A DNA stretch of 51,861 bases. It comes from an uncultured Eubacteriales bacterium. GTDB taxonomy: Bacteria > Bacillota > Clostridia > Lachnospirales > Lachnospiraceae. A program made the translations under genes and the position numbers. Below the pieces are notes generated by a model. The model made no database searches. It was not told the origin of the DNA and was given only the letters and a program-made list of their open reading frames with translations. Location: contig CASFID010000072.1 in NCBI GenBank assembly GCA_949294665.1, forward strand, positions 1-51,861. The letters run 5' to 3'. Shown here piece after piece: positions 43,766-51,861 of this stretch (the first letter of the stretch is position 1; each line of letters begins with the position of its first letter).

Positions 43766-44614
43766 CTAAATTTTCACAAGCGGAAGATAGATCTGACGAA
43801 GGGCGCTTTCTTTTTCAGCGGGGTTTTCCATTGCGAGTTCGCCCACATAATAATGAGTACAGGCTGGTTTATATCCCTCCTCTTCTGCAATGTCCAGCAT
43901 TTTGTGGAGGTGGAAAGGAATGTCTTCAATGGTAATAGTATCCATATATTTGATCCGATAAGGTGAAGTTTCGTAGTAAATCGGAAGAGGGGTATCAAAC
44001 ACTTCATTTGTAGCCAGTTTGATACAGAACCGGCCGACGCTGCTGATATCTATATTCTTTAGAGGCATCTGATAATAGTGATCCGAATAATACCATGGAA
44101 GTGTTCGGTCACGGGCGTACATTTCTACCTCTGCGTTGATTGCAGATGCAAAATGTGAACCGTAGGAAAGATCCATTCGGATATCCGACATGATATAGCA
44201 ATGGTCATGCAGAGGTCCGAGCTGGTATCCGGCTTCTCTGTAATCGGTCAGCATGTTGTGATTGTGACGCTTCATCAGTGTCAGTTTCCCTTTGATTTTT
44301 TCCAGATATGCGATTTCCCTGTCGATTTCTTCCAGACGTTCTGAAGATATCTGATCCAGGTTTTCAAAAAAGGAAGCGGGTTTTTTCATGATCGTTTCTA
44401 TCTGTGTCAGTGAAAATCCGAAATACTGATACTGTTCGATCAGGTACGCTTCCTGAATCTGGTAGGCGTCATACAGACGGTATTCAGATCCTTCATCCCG
44501 CCACCGCGGACACAGGAGTCCGATCTTGTCATAGTAGCGGAGACGGGACACCGGAAGATTTGTTATTTTTGAGACCTCTCCGATTCTGTAGCGTTTTGAT
44601 AAATTTGAGTTCAT
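43766..44614 (-). CDS. MerR-family regulator with GyrI-like effector domain
   Basis: The start chosen is MNSNLSKRYRIGEVSK with AAAGGAG upstream. The 282-residue protein has the MerR winged helix (YRIGEVSKITNLPVSRLRYYDKIGLL, about 8-33 in part) and a coiled dimer helix at about 85-120. The 150-residue C-terminal domain resembles BmrR/GyrI ligand-binding folds. Such regulators sense small organic ligands and remodel promoters with long spacers. The divergent promoter of the sugar operon (18-base spacer) is a likely target. Confidence 0.9.
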   Translation of the reverse strand: MNSNLSKRYRIGEVSKITNLPVSRLRYYDKIGLLCPRWRDEGSEYRLYDAYQIQEAYLIEQYQYFGFSLTQIETIMKKPASFFENLDQISSERLEEIDREIAYLEKIKGKLTLMKRHNHNMLTDYREAGYQLGPLHDHCYIMSDIRMDLSYGSHFASAINAEVEMYARDRTLPWYYSDHYYQMPLKNIDISSVGRFCIKLATNEVFDTPLPIYYETSPYRIKYMDTITIEDIPFHLHKMLDIAEEEGYKPACTHYYVGELAMENPAEKESALRQIYLPLVKI

Positions 44615-44797
44615 TTTCTCAGCTCCTTTGTGAAACACCATAATTTTCGGTCGCCAGAGGATATAGTACCCAGTATTACTCAAATATGCAAATCATTATT
44701 CGGAAACGGTCAGAGTGTACTTGCATTCAGGATAAAAGCTAAACGCGGGTTTAGAGTCCATTGGAATTTTACACAAATTTTGTCCCTTTTTTTCTGC

Positions 44798-44827
44798 TTG
44801 ACTGGTCCGCGAAACCGACATTAAAAT
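44798..44827 (+). promoter_or_regulatory. Promoter of the RbsD-like operon, MerR-type spacing
   Basis: TTGACT and TAAAAT are 18 bases apart, longer than optimal. The spacer holds a partial dyad GGTCCGCGAAACC. This resembles MerR-activated promoters, and a MerR gene is divergent from it. Confidence 0.55.
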
Positions 44828-44881
44828 ACAGGCAACATAAAGCAATATATACCGTGTGTTCAGAAAGGAGAATCAGAGATT

Positions 44882-45325
44882 ATGAAAAAAGGCGGAATTA
44901 TGAATGCAAGATTGATGGGTGAGCTTACGAAGCTGCGCCACTATGATACGATGGTTATCTGTGATATCGGATATCCGATCCCCAAAGGGGCGAATGTGGT
45001 AGACGTGTCTTTGACAGCCGGAATCCCGACGTTTATGCAGACGCTCAAAGCAGTTTTAAACGAGGTGAATTTTGCCGAGTATACTGTGTTTGACTTTATG
45101 GAGGAAGCGAATAAGGAATATTACGACGAGCTGAAACAGATTTTTAAAAATCAGGACGCCCACGAGGTAAGTATGGACGAATTCCGCGAACTTACAAAAG
45201 ACGCCAATCTCTTTGTGCGGACCGCAGAGACACGCCCGGCCTCAAATATATATCTTGTCTCCTGTTCAGGGGACGACTGGAGTGTGGATACTTACGGGGT
45301 GCAATTTGATGACGTCAGCAAATGA
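44882..45325 (+). CDS. RbsD/FucU-family sugar mutarotase
   Basis: The 147-residue protein matches D-ribose pyranase/L-fucose mutarotase: an early His (LRHYDTMVICDIGYPIPKG), VDVSLTAGIPTFMQTLKAVL and a C-terminal SNIYLVSC. The RbsD family interconverts ring forms of ribose or fucose so that kinases and isomerases can use them. A TAATATAT-rich leader and AAAGGAG precede the ATG. It opens the plus-strand sugar operon, with an FGGY kinase and an aldolase downstream. Confidence 0.88.
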   Translation: MKKGGIMNARLMGELTKLRHYDTMVICDIGYPIPKGANVVDVSLTAGIPTFMQTLKAVLNEVNFAEYTVFDFMEEANKEYYDELKQIFKNQDAHEVSMDEFRELTKDANLFVRTAETRPASNIYLVSCSGDDWSVDTYGVQFDDVSK

Positions 45326-45356
45326 TATACGGCTAAGCTGAGAAAGAAGGAGAAAA

Positions 45357-45746
45357 ATGGATTTTATATTTAATCATCAGGCGATCTGTTCAGCAGATCT
45401 GAAAAGAAGCGAGCAGTTTTACCAGGGTTTTCTTGGATTGAAAAAAGTAGAAGACTGGTGTAACGAGGCAGAGGACGGAAGCTGGAAGATTGATTTCTAC
45501 TGCGACGGGCAGTCTCCCTGGATGCTGGAAGTGAAGTGGACCAGAGACTTTGACGGAGAATATGATCACGGTACTGTGGGAGCAGATCACATCGCGTTTG
45601 TATATGACGATGTGCCGGGTTCGATCAAAAGAGCGAGAGCGCTTGGCTATACGGCGACGGAACCGGATGAAAACGGAAACTGCATGATCACAGATCCCGA
45701 TGGATATTTGATAGAAATATGCGATGTAAAAGGTCTGGAAGAGTAG
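45357..45746 (+). CDS. VOC-family (glyoxalase/dioxygenase-fold) protein
   Basis: The 129-residue protein has the vicinal-oxygen-chelate fold, with metal-ligand candidates His in FNHQAICSADL, Glu in MLEVKW and DHIAF, and a final YLIEICDV. AAGGAG precedes the ATG, 31 bases after the RbsD-like gene. Relatives include methylmalonyl-CoA epimerase and lactoylglutathione lyase. In this operon it may be a sugar-intermediate epimerase, but nothing fixes the substrate. Confidence 0.87.
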   Translation: MDFIFNHQAICSADLKRSEQFYQGFLGLKKVEDWCNEAEDGSWKIDFYCDGQSPWMLEVKWTRDFDGEYDHGTVGADHIAFVYDDVPGSIKRARALGYTATEPDENGNCMITDPDGYLIEICDVKGLEE

Positions 45747-45754
45747 GTGATCGT

Positions 45755-46045
45755 ATGAAGAAAATTCTGATAAGGATTATTATCGTGGCTGCTCTCTGTA
45801 CGCCGTTTCTCATATATCCGTATCTGCGTGTACAGAAAGACCGGCAGGAACAGGCAGCCGTCGAGACTCAGGCCACAACGGCTGAGTCCGGGCAGAGCAC
45901 AGGAGAAAATGACGGCATGAAGATCACCTGGGAGACGATCGTCCTTCTGGGGATCGCCGGAGGAGCCGGCGCGCTGAGATACAGACATGCAAAGCAGATG
46001 AGACAGGCTGCGCTGAATGAATGGCAGAAAAAGACAGGAGCATAG
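45755..46045 (+). CDS. Small two-segment membrane protein
   Basis: The start is MKKILIRIIIVAALCTPFL, eight bases after the VOC stop. The 96-residue protein has an N-terminal membrane segment (about 4-19), a Thr/Glu-rich linker, a second hydrophobic segment (ETIVLLGIAGGAGAL) and a basic tail. No family is recognised. It closes the first part of the sugar operon before a strong terminator. Confidence 0.65.
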   Translation: MKKILIRIIIVAALCTPFLIYPYLRVQKDRQEQAAVETQATTAESGQSTGENDGMKITWETIVLLGIAGGAGALRYRHAKQMRQAALNEWQKKTGA

Positions 46046-46054
46046 CAGAGGAGC

Positions 46055-46096
46055 AAAAAAGGTATTTCTGAAACGGCTTTCAGAAATACTTTTTTT
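46055..46096 (+). terminator. Terminator after the small membrane protein
   Basis: A 13-base stem with one G-T mispair (46061-46073 with 46078-46090), a CGGC loop and a run of eight T mark a strong terminator. It divides the sugar locus into two transcripts. Confidence 0.93.
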
Positions 46097-46101
46097 AACC
46101 C

Positions 46102-46151
46102 TGCATGTTTTCATGCAAATTTCCGATAGACTCTCAATCCCACTAGAGAGT
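46102..46151. repeat. Two inverted repeats ahead of the kinase-aldolase operon
   Basis: TGCATGTTTTCATGCA (46102-46117) is a perfect hairpin. ACTCTC (46130-46135) and GAGAGT (46146-46151) form a second dyad with a 10-base gap. Both lie between the terminator and the 2-hydroxyacid dehydrogenase start and are candidate operators. No clear -35/-10 pair was found. Confidence 0.5.
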
Positions 46152-46206
46152 TTAAGATGAGAGTACACAGATACTTGTCCAAACATATGAAAAAGGAGGA
46201 ATGAAC

Positions 46207-47244
46207 ATGAAAGTACTGATAGTGCTGGACTCCTGTCCGGTCAGTGAGTTTCAGCAGGATCCCGGGGCGCGCGAGATCCTCTCATCACTCGGACCGGAAG
46301 CCGAGATCGAGTTTGTCCAGGACACACTGATGGATGAAGACGACTACGGATATGTAGCGCGGATCGAGAAGGAGGGCCCGGAATGGATCGAGCCGCAGAA
46401 AGAAGTGATGGAGAGACTGCCGGAGGCAGATATACTTCTGGTGCACTGGCATGCCGTGAACAGCAAGATGATCGACACTGCTAAAAAACTGAAGTTTATC
46501 GGCGTTATGAGGAGCGGCCTGGAACATATTAACTGTTCTTATGCGCAGGAAAAAGGGATCGTTGTCAGAAACTGCCCCGGACGCCTGGCAAATTCGGTGG
46601 CGGATCTTGCTCTGGCATTTATGATCGATGAAACGAGGGGGATCACAAGGAGAAATCTCCGCCTCGGTGACAGGAGTCTGATCGAAAAGGACAAATACGA
46701 CGATGCCTCCAGCAGACCGATGTGTATGCTGAAAGTCGGTCTGGTCGGATTCGGAAAGATTGCGCAGGAGGTGGCGAAAAGAGTCCGGGCATGTGGAAGC
46801 ACAGTGGCTGCATACGATCCGTTCTGCGCGGACGGAGTCTTTGAAGCCGCGGGAGTAAAAAAGGTATCTTTAGACGAACTGCTTGAGACAAGCGACATTA
46901 TCTCCGTTCACGTAAGACTGACAGAAGACACGAAATCTATGATCGGTGAAAAGGAATTTGTAAAGATGAAACCAAATGCCATCTTTATCAATACGGCGAG
47001 GGCAGGACTTGTCGATGAGGAGGCTCTGATCCGCGCGCTTCAGACCGGACAGATCCGGGGCGCCGGCCTGGACGTATTTGCAACAGAGCCGCCGTCGGAG
47101 GACTGTCCGCTCCTTCATATGGACAATGTGACGTCTACTCCCCATATCGGCGGAGTGTTTAACGGAATGCTGGTACTTTCCCTGAAGCTGACGGTGGATA
47201 TTCTGAAAGATTATCTGAACAGTCAAAAGGACAGTCAGAAATAA
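46207..47244 (+). CDS. 2-Hydroxyacid dehydrogenase (PGDH/GyaR-like)
   Basis: The start chosen is MKVLIVLDSC at 46207: AGGAGG is seven bases away, whereas the ATG at 46201 is one base from it. The 345-residue NAD-dependent dehydrogenase has VGFGKIAQEV as nucleotide motif, catalytic Arg in INTARAGLVDE, Glu in VFATEPP and His in TPHIGG. It would convert a sugar-acid-derived 2-hydroxy acid and a 2-oxo acid. It opens the second sugar transcript, 14-17 bases before the kinase. Confidence 0.92.
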   Translation: MKVLIVLDSCPVSEFQQDPGAREILSSLGPEAEIEFVQDTLMDEDDYGYVARIEKEGPEWIEPQKEVMERLPEADILLVHWHAVNSKMIDTAKKLKFIGVMRSGLEHINCSYAQEKGIVVRNCPGRLANSVADLALAFMIDETRGITRRNLRLGDRSLIEKDKYDDASSRPMCMLKVGLVGFGKIAQEVAKRVRACGSTVAAYDPFCADGVFEAAGVKKVSLDELLETSDIISVHVRLTEDTKSMIGEKEFVKMKPNAIFINTARAGLVDEEALIRALQTGQIRGAGLDVFATEPPSEDCPLLHMDNVTSTPHIGGVFNGMLVLSLKLTVDILKDYLNSQKDSQK

Positions 47245-47261
47245 GAAAAAGGAGGAAGATG

Positions 47262-48713
47262 ATGAAACGGAAAGCATATCTGATCATTGATGTGGGAACC
47301 GGGAACACAAGAGCAGCCGTTATCAGCACAGAGGGCGATTCCCTGGCTGTGGCAAGAGAAGATTCGGTCTATTATGAAGACCATGATTTCCCGAGCAGTA
47401 TTTATTTTAAGCCGGAAGAGTGGATGAGGACGATATCGTCCCTGATCCACAGGGCGGTAGAAGCTGCCGGGCCGGCAGATATCATAGCTGTCAGCGCGGC
47501 CAGCCAGAGACAGGGCATCGTCCTGATCGACCACGACGGTCAATCCCTTCTTGGATTCCCTAACAGTGATATGAGAGGAGCAGAGTTTATAGACGATCTG
47601 GACTGGGATACCCTTACGGAGATCACAGGCCTGGAAAAAGACGCGTTCTATTCCTGTATGAAGGTGAGAGGAACGCAGAAACGTCAGCCTCAGACTGCCG
47701 CCAGAATCAGGACTTACACATCGATCAGCGACTGGATCGGGTATCTTTTTACCGGCGAGGTCGTGTGGGAAAGATCCCAGACGGCTCATACACTCGCGTA
47801 CGATATCCGCATTGACGCATGGAGCATCAGGATGTGCGAGATGATCGGCGTTGATCCTGAACAGCTTCCGCCTATGGCCATTGCAGGGTCTGTGCTCGGA
47901 CCGGTAAAAGAAGAGCTTGTCACGGAATTTGGACTGAGTCCCGGAGCGAAATTTATCGTGGGAGCTTCCGATACGCAGCTGGCGCTTGTGGGAGTTCAGG
48001 CGAAAAAGGGAGACGTTGTAGTCGTAAACGGGACTACGACGCCGATCACTATGGTGATCGATCATTACAGAAAGTTTCCCTTCTGGATCAGTCCCCATGC
48101 AGTCGCCAACGAATATATGCTTGAGCTGAACTGCGGAGCTACCGGGATCAACGTACAGAGACTTAAAGATAAGCTCCTTTCTGAATATTCTTATGAACAG
48201 CTTGAGAAGAGAGCTATGGAAAAAGGCGGCATCCCCAGGATGCTCGCCATGTTCGGCGAGCAGTATAATCTGCCGGAGGAGCGCTGTACGACAGTTGGTT
48301 TCCTGTTTGACGAAGAGATCGAGATGACGCTGGAACCGTGTGATTTCATACATGCGATGAATCTGGACGTGGCATGCCAGATCGCGCTGAATTACAGGCA
48401 TCTCACAAAGATAGAACCGTCGGATAAAGAATACATGCTCGGATGCGGAGGAGGCTTCCGAAGCAGCATCACCGCGCAGGCGGCGGCCGATATCAGCGGA
48501 AAAGAAGTGTGGCTGCCCAGAGGATATGATCAGGCTACGATGTTAGGCTGTATCCATCTGTGCAATCAGGCCATGGAGATGCCGCATATCGAGCGTACGC
48601 TGGAAAAGAGGTTCCAACCGCAGGACAGCCAGGAGATAAAGAAATACTTTGAAAAGTGGCTCACATATCGGGGGAGAATGAGGAATATGAACGATCTTTC
48701 CATTCTCGGTTAG
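47262..48713 (+). CDS. FGGY-family carbohydrate kinase
   Basis: The 483-residue ATP-dependent kinase shows the actin-like phosphate loops IDVGTGNTRAAV and VNGTTTPITM and the adenosine motif GCGGGFRSSI. Sugar-contacting residues near SQRQGIVLID and DWIGYLFTGE are FGGY-like. Relatives phosphorylate xylulose, ribulose, fuculose, erythritol, gluconate or autoinducer-2. Two adjacent ATGs are possible (47259 and 47262); the second is six bases from AGGAGG. With the class II aldolase downstream it likely makes the phosphorylated ketose or acid that the aldolase splits. Confidence 0.93.
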   Translation: MKRKAYLIIDVGTGNTRAAVISTEGDSLAVAREDSVYYEDHDFPSSIYFKPEEWMRTISSLIHRAVEAAGPADIIAVSAASQRQGIVLIDHDGQSLLGFPNSDMRGAEFIDDLDWDTLTEITGLEKDAFYSCMKVRGTQKRQPQTAARIRTYTSISDWIGYLFTGEVVWERSQTAHTLAYDIRIDAWSIRMCEMIGVDPEQLPPMAIAGSVLGPVKEELVTEFGLSPGAKFIVGASDTQLALVGVQAKKGDVVVVNGTTTPITMVIDHYRKFPFWISPHAVANEYMLELNCGATGINVQRLKDKLLSEYSYEQLEKRAMEKGGIPRMLAMFGEQYNLPEERCTTVGFLFDEEIEMTLEPCDFIHAMNLDVACQIALNYRHLTKIEPSDKEYMLGCGGGFRSSITAQAAADISGKEVWLPRGYDQATMLGCIHLCNQAMEMPHIERTLEKRFQPQDSQEIKKYFEKWLTYRGRMRNMNDLSILG

Positions 48714-48721
48714 GAGGAAGT

Positions 48722-49876
48722 ATGTATCATTCGATCACAGATAAGATCACATTGAATAACGGCTACAAGATGCCGCCGGTCAGCGCCTGCGGAGATATGG
48801 AGGACAGCGACGATCTGGAACTATGGAAACAGAAGCATCCCGGTGAAGTGCCGTTTCAGGAAAATATAGAGGAATACCTCAAGTGCGGATACCGCAGCTT
48901 TGACACCGGCAAAAGATACGGGACAGAAGAAGTGCTCGGTAAAGTATTCCGGGAGTGCGGCATCCCGAGAGAGGAACTGTATCTGACGACAAAAGTTTAT
49001 CACGATGAACACGGGTATGACAGGACGCTGAAATATGTGGACAGCGTACTGAAGAAGACGGGACTGGATTATATTGATCTGTTTCTTATCCATTGCCCGG
49101 TGACATGCAGAGGACTGTATGCGCAGACATACAAGGCGCTTGCAGAATGCTGTGAGTCGGGCGTGATCCGGGCAGTCGGAGTCAGTAATTTTACGGTGCA
49201 GCATTATTATGAACTGGCGGAAATATCCGGCATTGTCCCCGCCGTGAACCAGCGGGAGCAGCACCCGTATTACGTTCAGCATAATCTGCTCGCATATGAA
49301 AGAAAGCACGGGATCATCCCGCAGTCCTACAGTCCGATCGGGCAGGGAAAATATGTAAATGATAAAAGGCTTGAGTGGATCGCGCAGCGGCATGAAAAGA
49401 GCATAGCCCAGGTGATCCTGCGGTGGCATCTGCAGAAGGGATTTATGCTGGTGACAAGAACATGTAAAAAGTACAGGATGCAGGAAAATGCGGATATTTT
49501 TGATTTTGAATTAAGCGCGGAGGAAATGGCGTTTATGGAGACGTTAAACCGTGGTGAGCGCAACTGGCATGATCCCATGAGATTCCCGGGAAGCTGCTTT
49601 TATTACCCGGTCGAGAAGACATTTAAAGAAGCGGTGGAAAAGGAACTGGAAAGCAGATATCCTGACAAAGCTTTAAGAGAATGCATAAGAAAGCGGCTGG
49701 ATGAATGTATGCAATACCAGGATGTGGATGGGACAAAGGACGCGATCATCTTCTGCTTTGCCCGTGCAGAAGCAAAGTACGGAAAGAATCCGGGAATCCC
49801 GGCGCAGGCAGAGAAAGAAGCGACGCTGCTGGCGGGAGAAATGATCCGGTGGATAGAAAATCAGGAGGTGAAGTAA
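48722..49876 (+). CDS. Aldo/keto reductase 1 with conserved C-terminal extension
   Basis: The start is at MYHSITDKITLNNGY with AGGAGG four bases upstream. The 384-residue barrel has the AKR tetrad: Asp in SFDTGKRYG, Tyr in the same motif, Lys in TTKVY and His in LIHCPV, plus the VSNFTVQHYYEL and QSYSPIGQG segments. AKRs of this branch have about 280 residues. Here about 90 more residues follow residue 290, including DVDGTKDAIIFCF. The next gene shares the extension. A polyol or keto-sugar role is likely. Confidence 0.9.
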   Translation: MYHSITDKITLNNGYKMPPVSACGDMEDSDDLELWKQKHPGEVPFQENIEEYLKCGYRSFDTGKRYGTEEVLGKVFRECGIPREELYLTTKVYHDEHGYDRTLKYVDSVLKKTGLDYIDLFLIHCPVTCRGLYAQTYKALAECCESGVIRAVGVSNFTVQHYYELAEISGIVPAVNQREQHPYYVQHNLLAYERKHGIIPQSYSPIGQGKYVNDKRLEWIAQRHEKSIAQVILRWHLQKGFMLVTRTCKKYRMQENADIFDFELSAEEMAFMETLNRGERNWHDPMRFPGSCFYYPVEKTFKEAVEKELESRYPDKALRECIRKRLDECMQYQDVDGTKDAIIFCFARAEAKYGKNPGIPAQAEKEATLLAGEMIRWIENQEVK

Positions 49877-49877
49877 A

Positions 49878-51032
49878 ATGATCGATTCGATCTTTGACAA
49901 AATAGAGCTCAACAACGGGTATCAGATGCCGAGACTGGGTACGGGGCCTGATCTCCCGGAGGCGGACGTGGGCGCGTGGAATGTAGACCAGACGGACGAG
50001 GAAGTGCACCCGGGGGCGATGAGTTTCCAGGAGACGTTGGAAACGTTGATCGAATGCGGATACCGCAGTTTTGACAGCGGAGCAAGATACGGGACGGAAG
50101 AACCCATCGGCAAGTTCTTCCGCACGTGCGGGATCCCGAGAGAAGAGCTTTTTATCACGACAAAAGTAAATAACATGATGCAGGGATATGACAGTACTCT
50201 GAAAGATTTTGAGCAGTCGATGAAAAATACCGGGCTCGACTATATCGATCTTTATCTGATCCACTGCCCGGTCCCGATCAAAGGGCAGTATGTGGACACG
50301 TGGAAGGCGATGGAAGAGATATACAGATCGGGCAGGGTAAAGGCGATCGGAGTGAGTAATTTCACCGTACAGCACTTTTATGATCTGGCCGATGTATCGG
50401 ATATCGTTCCGGCGGTAAACCAATATGAGCAACATCCGTTTTATATCCAGGCGAATCTTCTTGCATATGAAAGACGACACGGGATCATCCCGCAGTCCTA
50501 CAGTCCGCTTGGGCAGGGACGGTTTGCCCGGGATCCCAGGCTCCAGTGGCTGGCGGACAAATACGGGAAGACGATCGCCCAGATCATCTTAAGATGGCAT
50601 CTCCAGAGCGGTTTTATGATCGTGACCAGGTCCAGCAACAGGGAAAGGATCCGCCAGAATGCAGATATCTTTGATTTTGAGCTGAGCGCGGAAGATATGG
50701 GGTATATGGCGGCTCTTGATCACGGGGACAGGACCTGGCATATTCCTGACCGTTTCCCGGGTACAGCCGCCCACATTCATGTGGAGGAAGCTTTCAGAAA
50801 AACGGTTGCCGAAGAAATCGGGAACAGAAAGCTGTCCGATGACCAGGCGGAATCGATCATGGAAGCGATGAAAGTCCTGTTGGAACCGGCAGACATAGAC
50901 GGGACAAAAGACTATATCATCTATTGCTTTAATAAAGCGGCGGCCCTGTATGGAAGAAATGGAAAGATCGAAGAACAGGCAGTCGGGGAAGCCGGTAAAC
51001 TGGCCGTCAAATTCGTGGAAGATCATCTGTAG
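49878..51032 (+). CDS. Aldo/keto reductase 2 with conserved C-terminal extension
   Basis: The 384-residue homologue of the preceding gene starts one base after its stop and keeps the same tetrad (SFDSGARYG, TTKVN, LIHCPV) and the same tail (DIDGTKDYIIYCF, then an amphipathic helix). Sequence differences are spread throughout, so the duplication is old. Two reductases could serve as oxidation and reduction partners to epimerise a hydroxyl, or act on two intermediates. No deletion or frameshift is seen. Confidence 0.9.
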   Translation: MIDSIFDKIELNNGYQMPRLGTGPDLPEADVGAWNVDQTDEEVHPGAMSFQETLETLIECGYRSFDSGARYGTEEPIGKFFRTCGIPREELFITTKVNNMMQGYDSTLKDFEQSMKNTGLDYIDLYLIHCPVPIKGQYVDTWKAMEEIYRSGRVKAIGVSNFTVQHFYDLADVSDIVPAVNQYEQHPFYIQANLLAYERRHGIIPQSYSPLGQGRFARDPRLQWLADKYGKTIAQIILRWHLQSGFMIVTRSSNRERIRQNADIFDFELSAEDMGYMAALDHGDRTWHIPDRFPGTAAHIHVEEAFRKTVAEEIGNRKLSDDQAESIMEAMKVLLEPADIDGTKDYIIYCFNKAAALYGRNGKIEEQAVGEAGKLAVKFVEDHL

Positions 51033-51048
51033 AGCACGAGGAGAAAAT

Positions 51049-51717
51049 ATGAGCGGGAATTATGTAAGTGATTTTGAGGCAAAAGAGAAGATACTGGAAG
51101 TTGGAAGAAGGCTGTACGGCAGAGGACTCGTATCCGGGAATGAAGGCAATATTTCATACAGGGTAGGTCCTGAGGAAGTATGGGTGACACCGACTTATGA
51201 GAGCAAGGGTTTTCTGAACAAGGATATGCTGGTAAAGCTGGATCTGGAAGGAAATATACTTTCGGATGGAGCCTATGAACCCTCTTCGGAGGTGAAAATG
51301 CACCTCGGGATCTATCAGGAACATCCGGGTATCATGGCTGTGATACATGCGCACCCGATCATCGCGACGGCTTATGCTTGCTGCGGCCAGGAAGTACCGG
51401 CAGATATCGTGCCCGAAGCGATTCCTATGTTCGGGAAAAAAGTTGCACTAATGCCGTTTGGGATGCCCGGAAGCAAAGAACTGCCTGATAATATCAGGCC
51501 CTTTGTAAAAGGCAACCGGGCTGTGCTGATGGAAAATCACGGCGCTGTCACATGGGGGGAGAGCATGAAAGAAGCGTATTTTACAATGGAGACGCTTGAA
51601 AACTACTGTAAATTGTATACAGTGGCAAATCTGATCGGCACGCCGAACCATGTGCCGGAATACGCAGTAAACGAATTGTTCCACTATTATACGGAAATGG
51701 ATCAGGAATTTAAATAA
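51049..51717 (+). CDS. Class II aldolase (L-fuculose-phosphate aldolase-like)
   Basis: The start is MSGNYVSDFEAKEK with CGAGGAG upstream. The 222-residue zinc enzyme has SGNEGNISYR (phosphate-loop type, near 29-38), the catalytic Glu in PSSEVKMH (E81), zinc ligands H100 and H102 (IHAHP) and H164 (MENHGAV). It is the class that cleaves or epimerises fuculose-, rhamnulose- or ribulose-phosphates. With the kinase and dehydrogenases upstream it completes a sugar or sugar-acid degradation operon. Nothing further is encoded before the window ends. Confidence 0.93.
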   Translation: MSGNYVSDFEAKEKILEVGRRLYGRGLVSGNEGNISYRVGPEEVWVTPTYESKGFLNKDMLVKLDLEGNILSDGAYEPSSEVKMHLGIYQEHPGIMAVIHAHPIIATAYACCGQEVPADIVPEAIPMFGKKVALMPFGMPGSKELPDNIRPFVKGNRAVLMENHGAVTWGESMKEAYFTMETLENYCKLYTVANLIGTPNHVPEYAVNELFHYYTEMDQEFK

Positions 51718-51722
51718 TTGAA

Positions 51723-51767
51723 ATGATCTCTCGGAATCCTGAGTGATCATAGCCAGCAGACGCTGGC
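51723..51767. repeat. Near-palindrome and short hairpin after the aldolase gene
   Basis: A 28-base near-palindrome with ATGATC and GATCAT ends (about 51723-51751) is followed by GCCAGC-AGAC-GCTGGC (51752-51767). No T-run follows, so termination is uncertain. The remaining 90 bases to the window edge are AT-rich and hold a repeated ATAGACAT (near 51808 and 51822), but no gene that I can see. Confidence 0.45.
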
Positions 51768-51861
51768 GTTGAACTTTGAAAAGTAAATATTATCTAAAAA
51801 GTGAAAAATAGACATGCTGAAATAGACATAGCTGTCGCTATATCTGAAAAAATGCGATATA

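Noticed and set aside
47235-48401. A 388-codon minus-strand frame across the FGGY kinase
   Set aside because: Antisense to a kinase with complete motifs; no start signal and no recognisable domain.

Overview
The window looks like the chromosome of an anaerobic gut-type Clostridia, most likely Lachnospiraceae. Four things point there: moderate GC, strong AGGAGG ribosome sites, a short (473-residue) pyruvate kinase, and the clostridial run recJ - rel - MBL hydrolase - hemZ - hisS - aspS. No tRNA, rRNA, CRISPR array, transposase or phage gene was seen. No gene-free stretch exceeds 300 bases; the longest gaps (about 270 bases) are the divergent promoter regions at 5394-5659 and 44615-44881.

Layout: (1) 2-1171, end of a cupin plus carboxymuconolactone-decarboxylase-like pair, then pyk (1402-2823). 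(2) 2873-7799, a lantibiotic-immunity-type ABC transporter operon on the minus strand, divergent from its probable response regulator and histidine kinase. (3) 7973-22251, a 15-gene catabolic island with a GntR/FCD regulator. (4) 22271-26080, minus-strand acetyltransferase, GH31 glucosidase and an SdpI/SdpR-like immunity-repressor pair. (5) 26301-35846, housekeeping genes from recJ to aspS. (6) 35900-40328, a minus-strand sulfur module: amino-acid permease, persulfide/CoA-disulfide reductase with rhodanese, YeeE/YedE transporter. (7) 40530-44614, minus-strand YfcC-like carrier, two TIM-barrel epimerases and a MerR regulator. (8) 44882-51717, a sugar-type operon: RbsD-like, VOC, small membrane protein, 2-hydroxyacid dehydrogenase, FGGY kinase, two aldo/keto reductases, class II aldolase.

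The most interesting part is region 3. It holds an enamidase, a 2-(hydroxymethyl)glutarate dehydrogenase-type reductase and an iron-sulfur serine-dehydratase-like enzyme. These match three consecutive steps of the nicotinate fermentation known from Eubacterium barkeri: cyclic enamide to formylglutarate, to hydroxymethylglutarate, to methyleneglutarate. The genes for the first steps (nicotinate dehydrogenase, hydroxynicotinate reductase) and for the B12 mutase end of that pathway are absent here. In their place are an NCS1 (CodB-like) importer, a LarA-like nickel-pincer isomerase homologue, two tandem DUF1185 proteins, an isochorismatase-like amidase, three RraA/HMG-aldolase-family proteins, two dehydrogenases and an AEC exporter. 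I infer a variant N-heterocycle (cyclic amide) fermentation with a different entry and a different, possibly aldolase-based, exit. A 12-base palindrome upstream of the first gene and related half-sites inside the locus are candidate operators.

Regions 7 and 8 look like one divergently arranged regulon for an unusual sugar or sugar acid. Region 2 is a self-contained peptide-antibiotic sensing and export module with 11-base phased repeats in front of the transporter genes.
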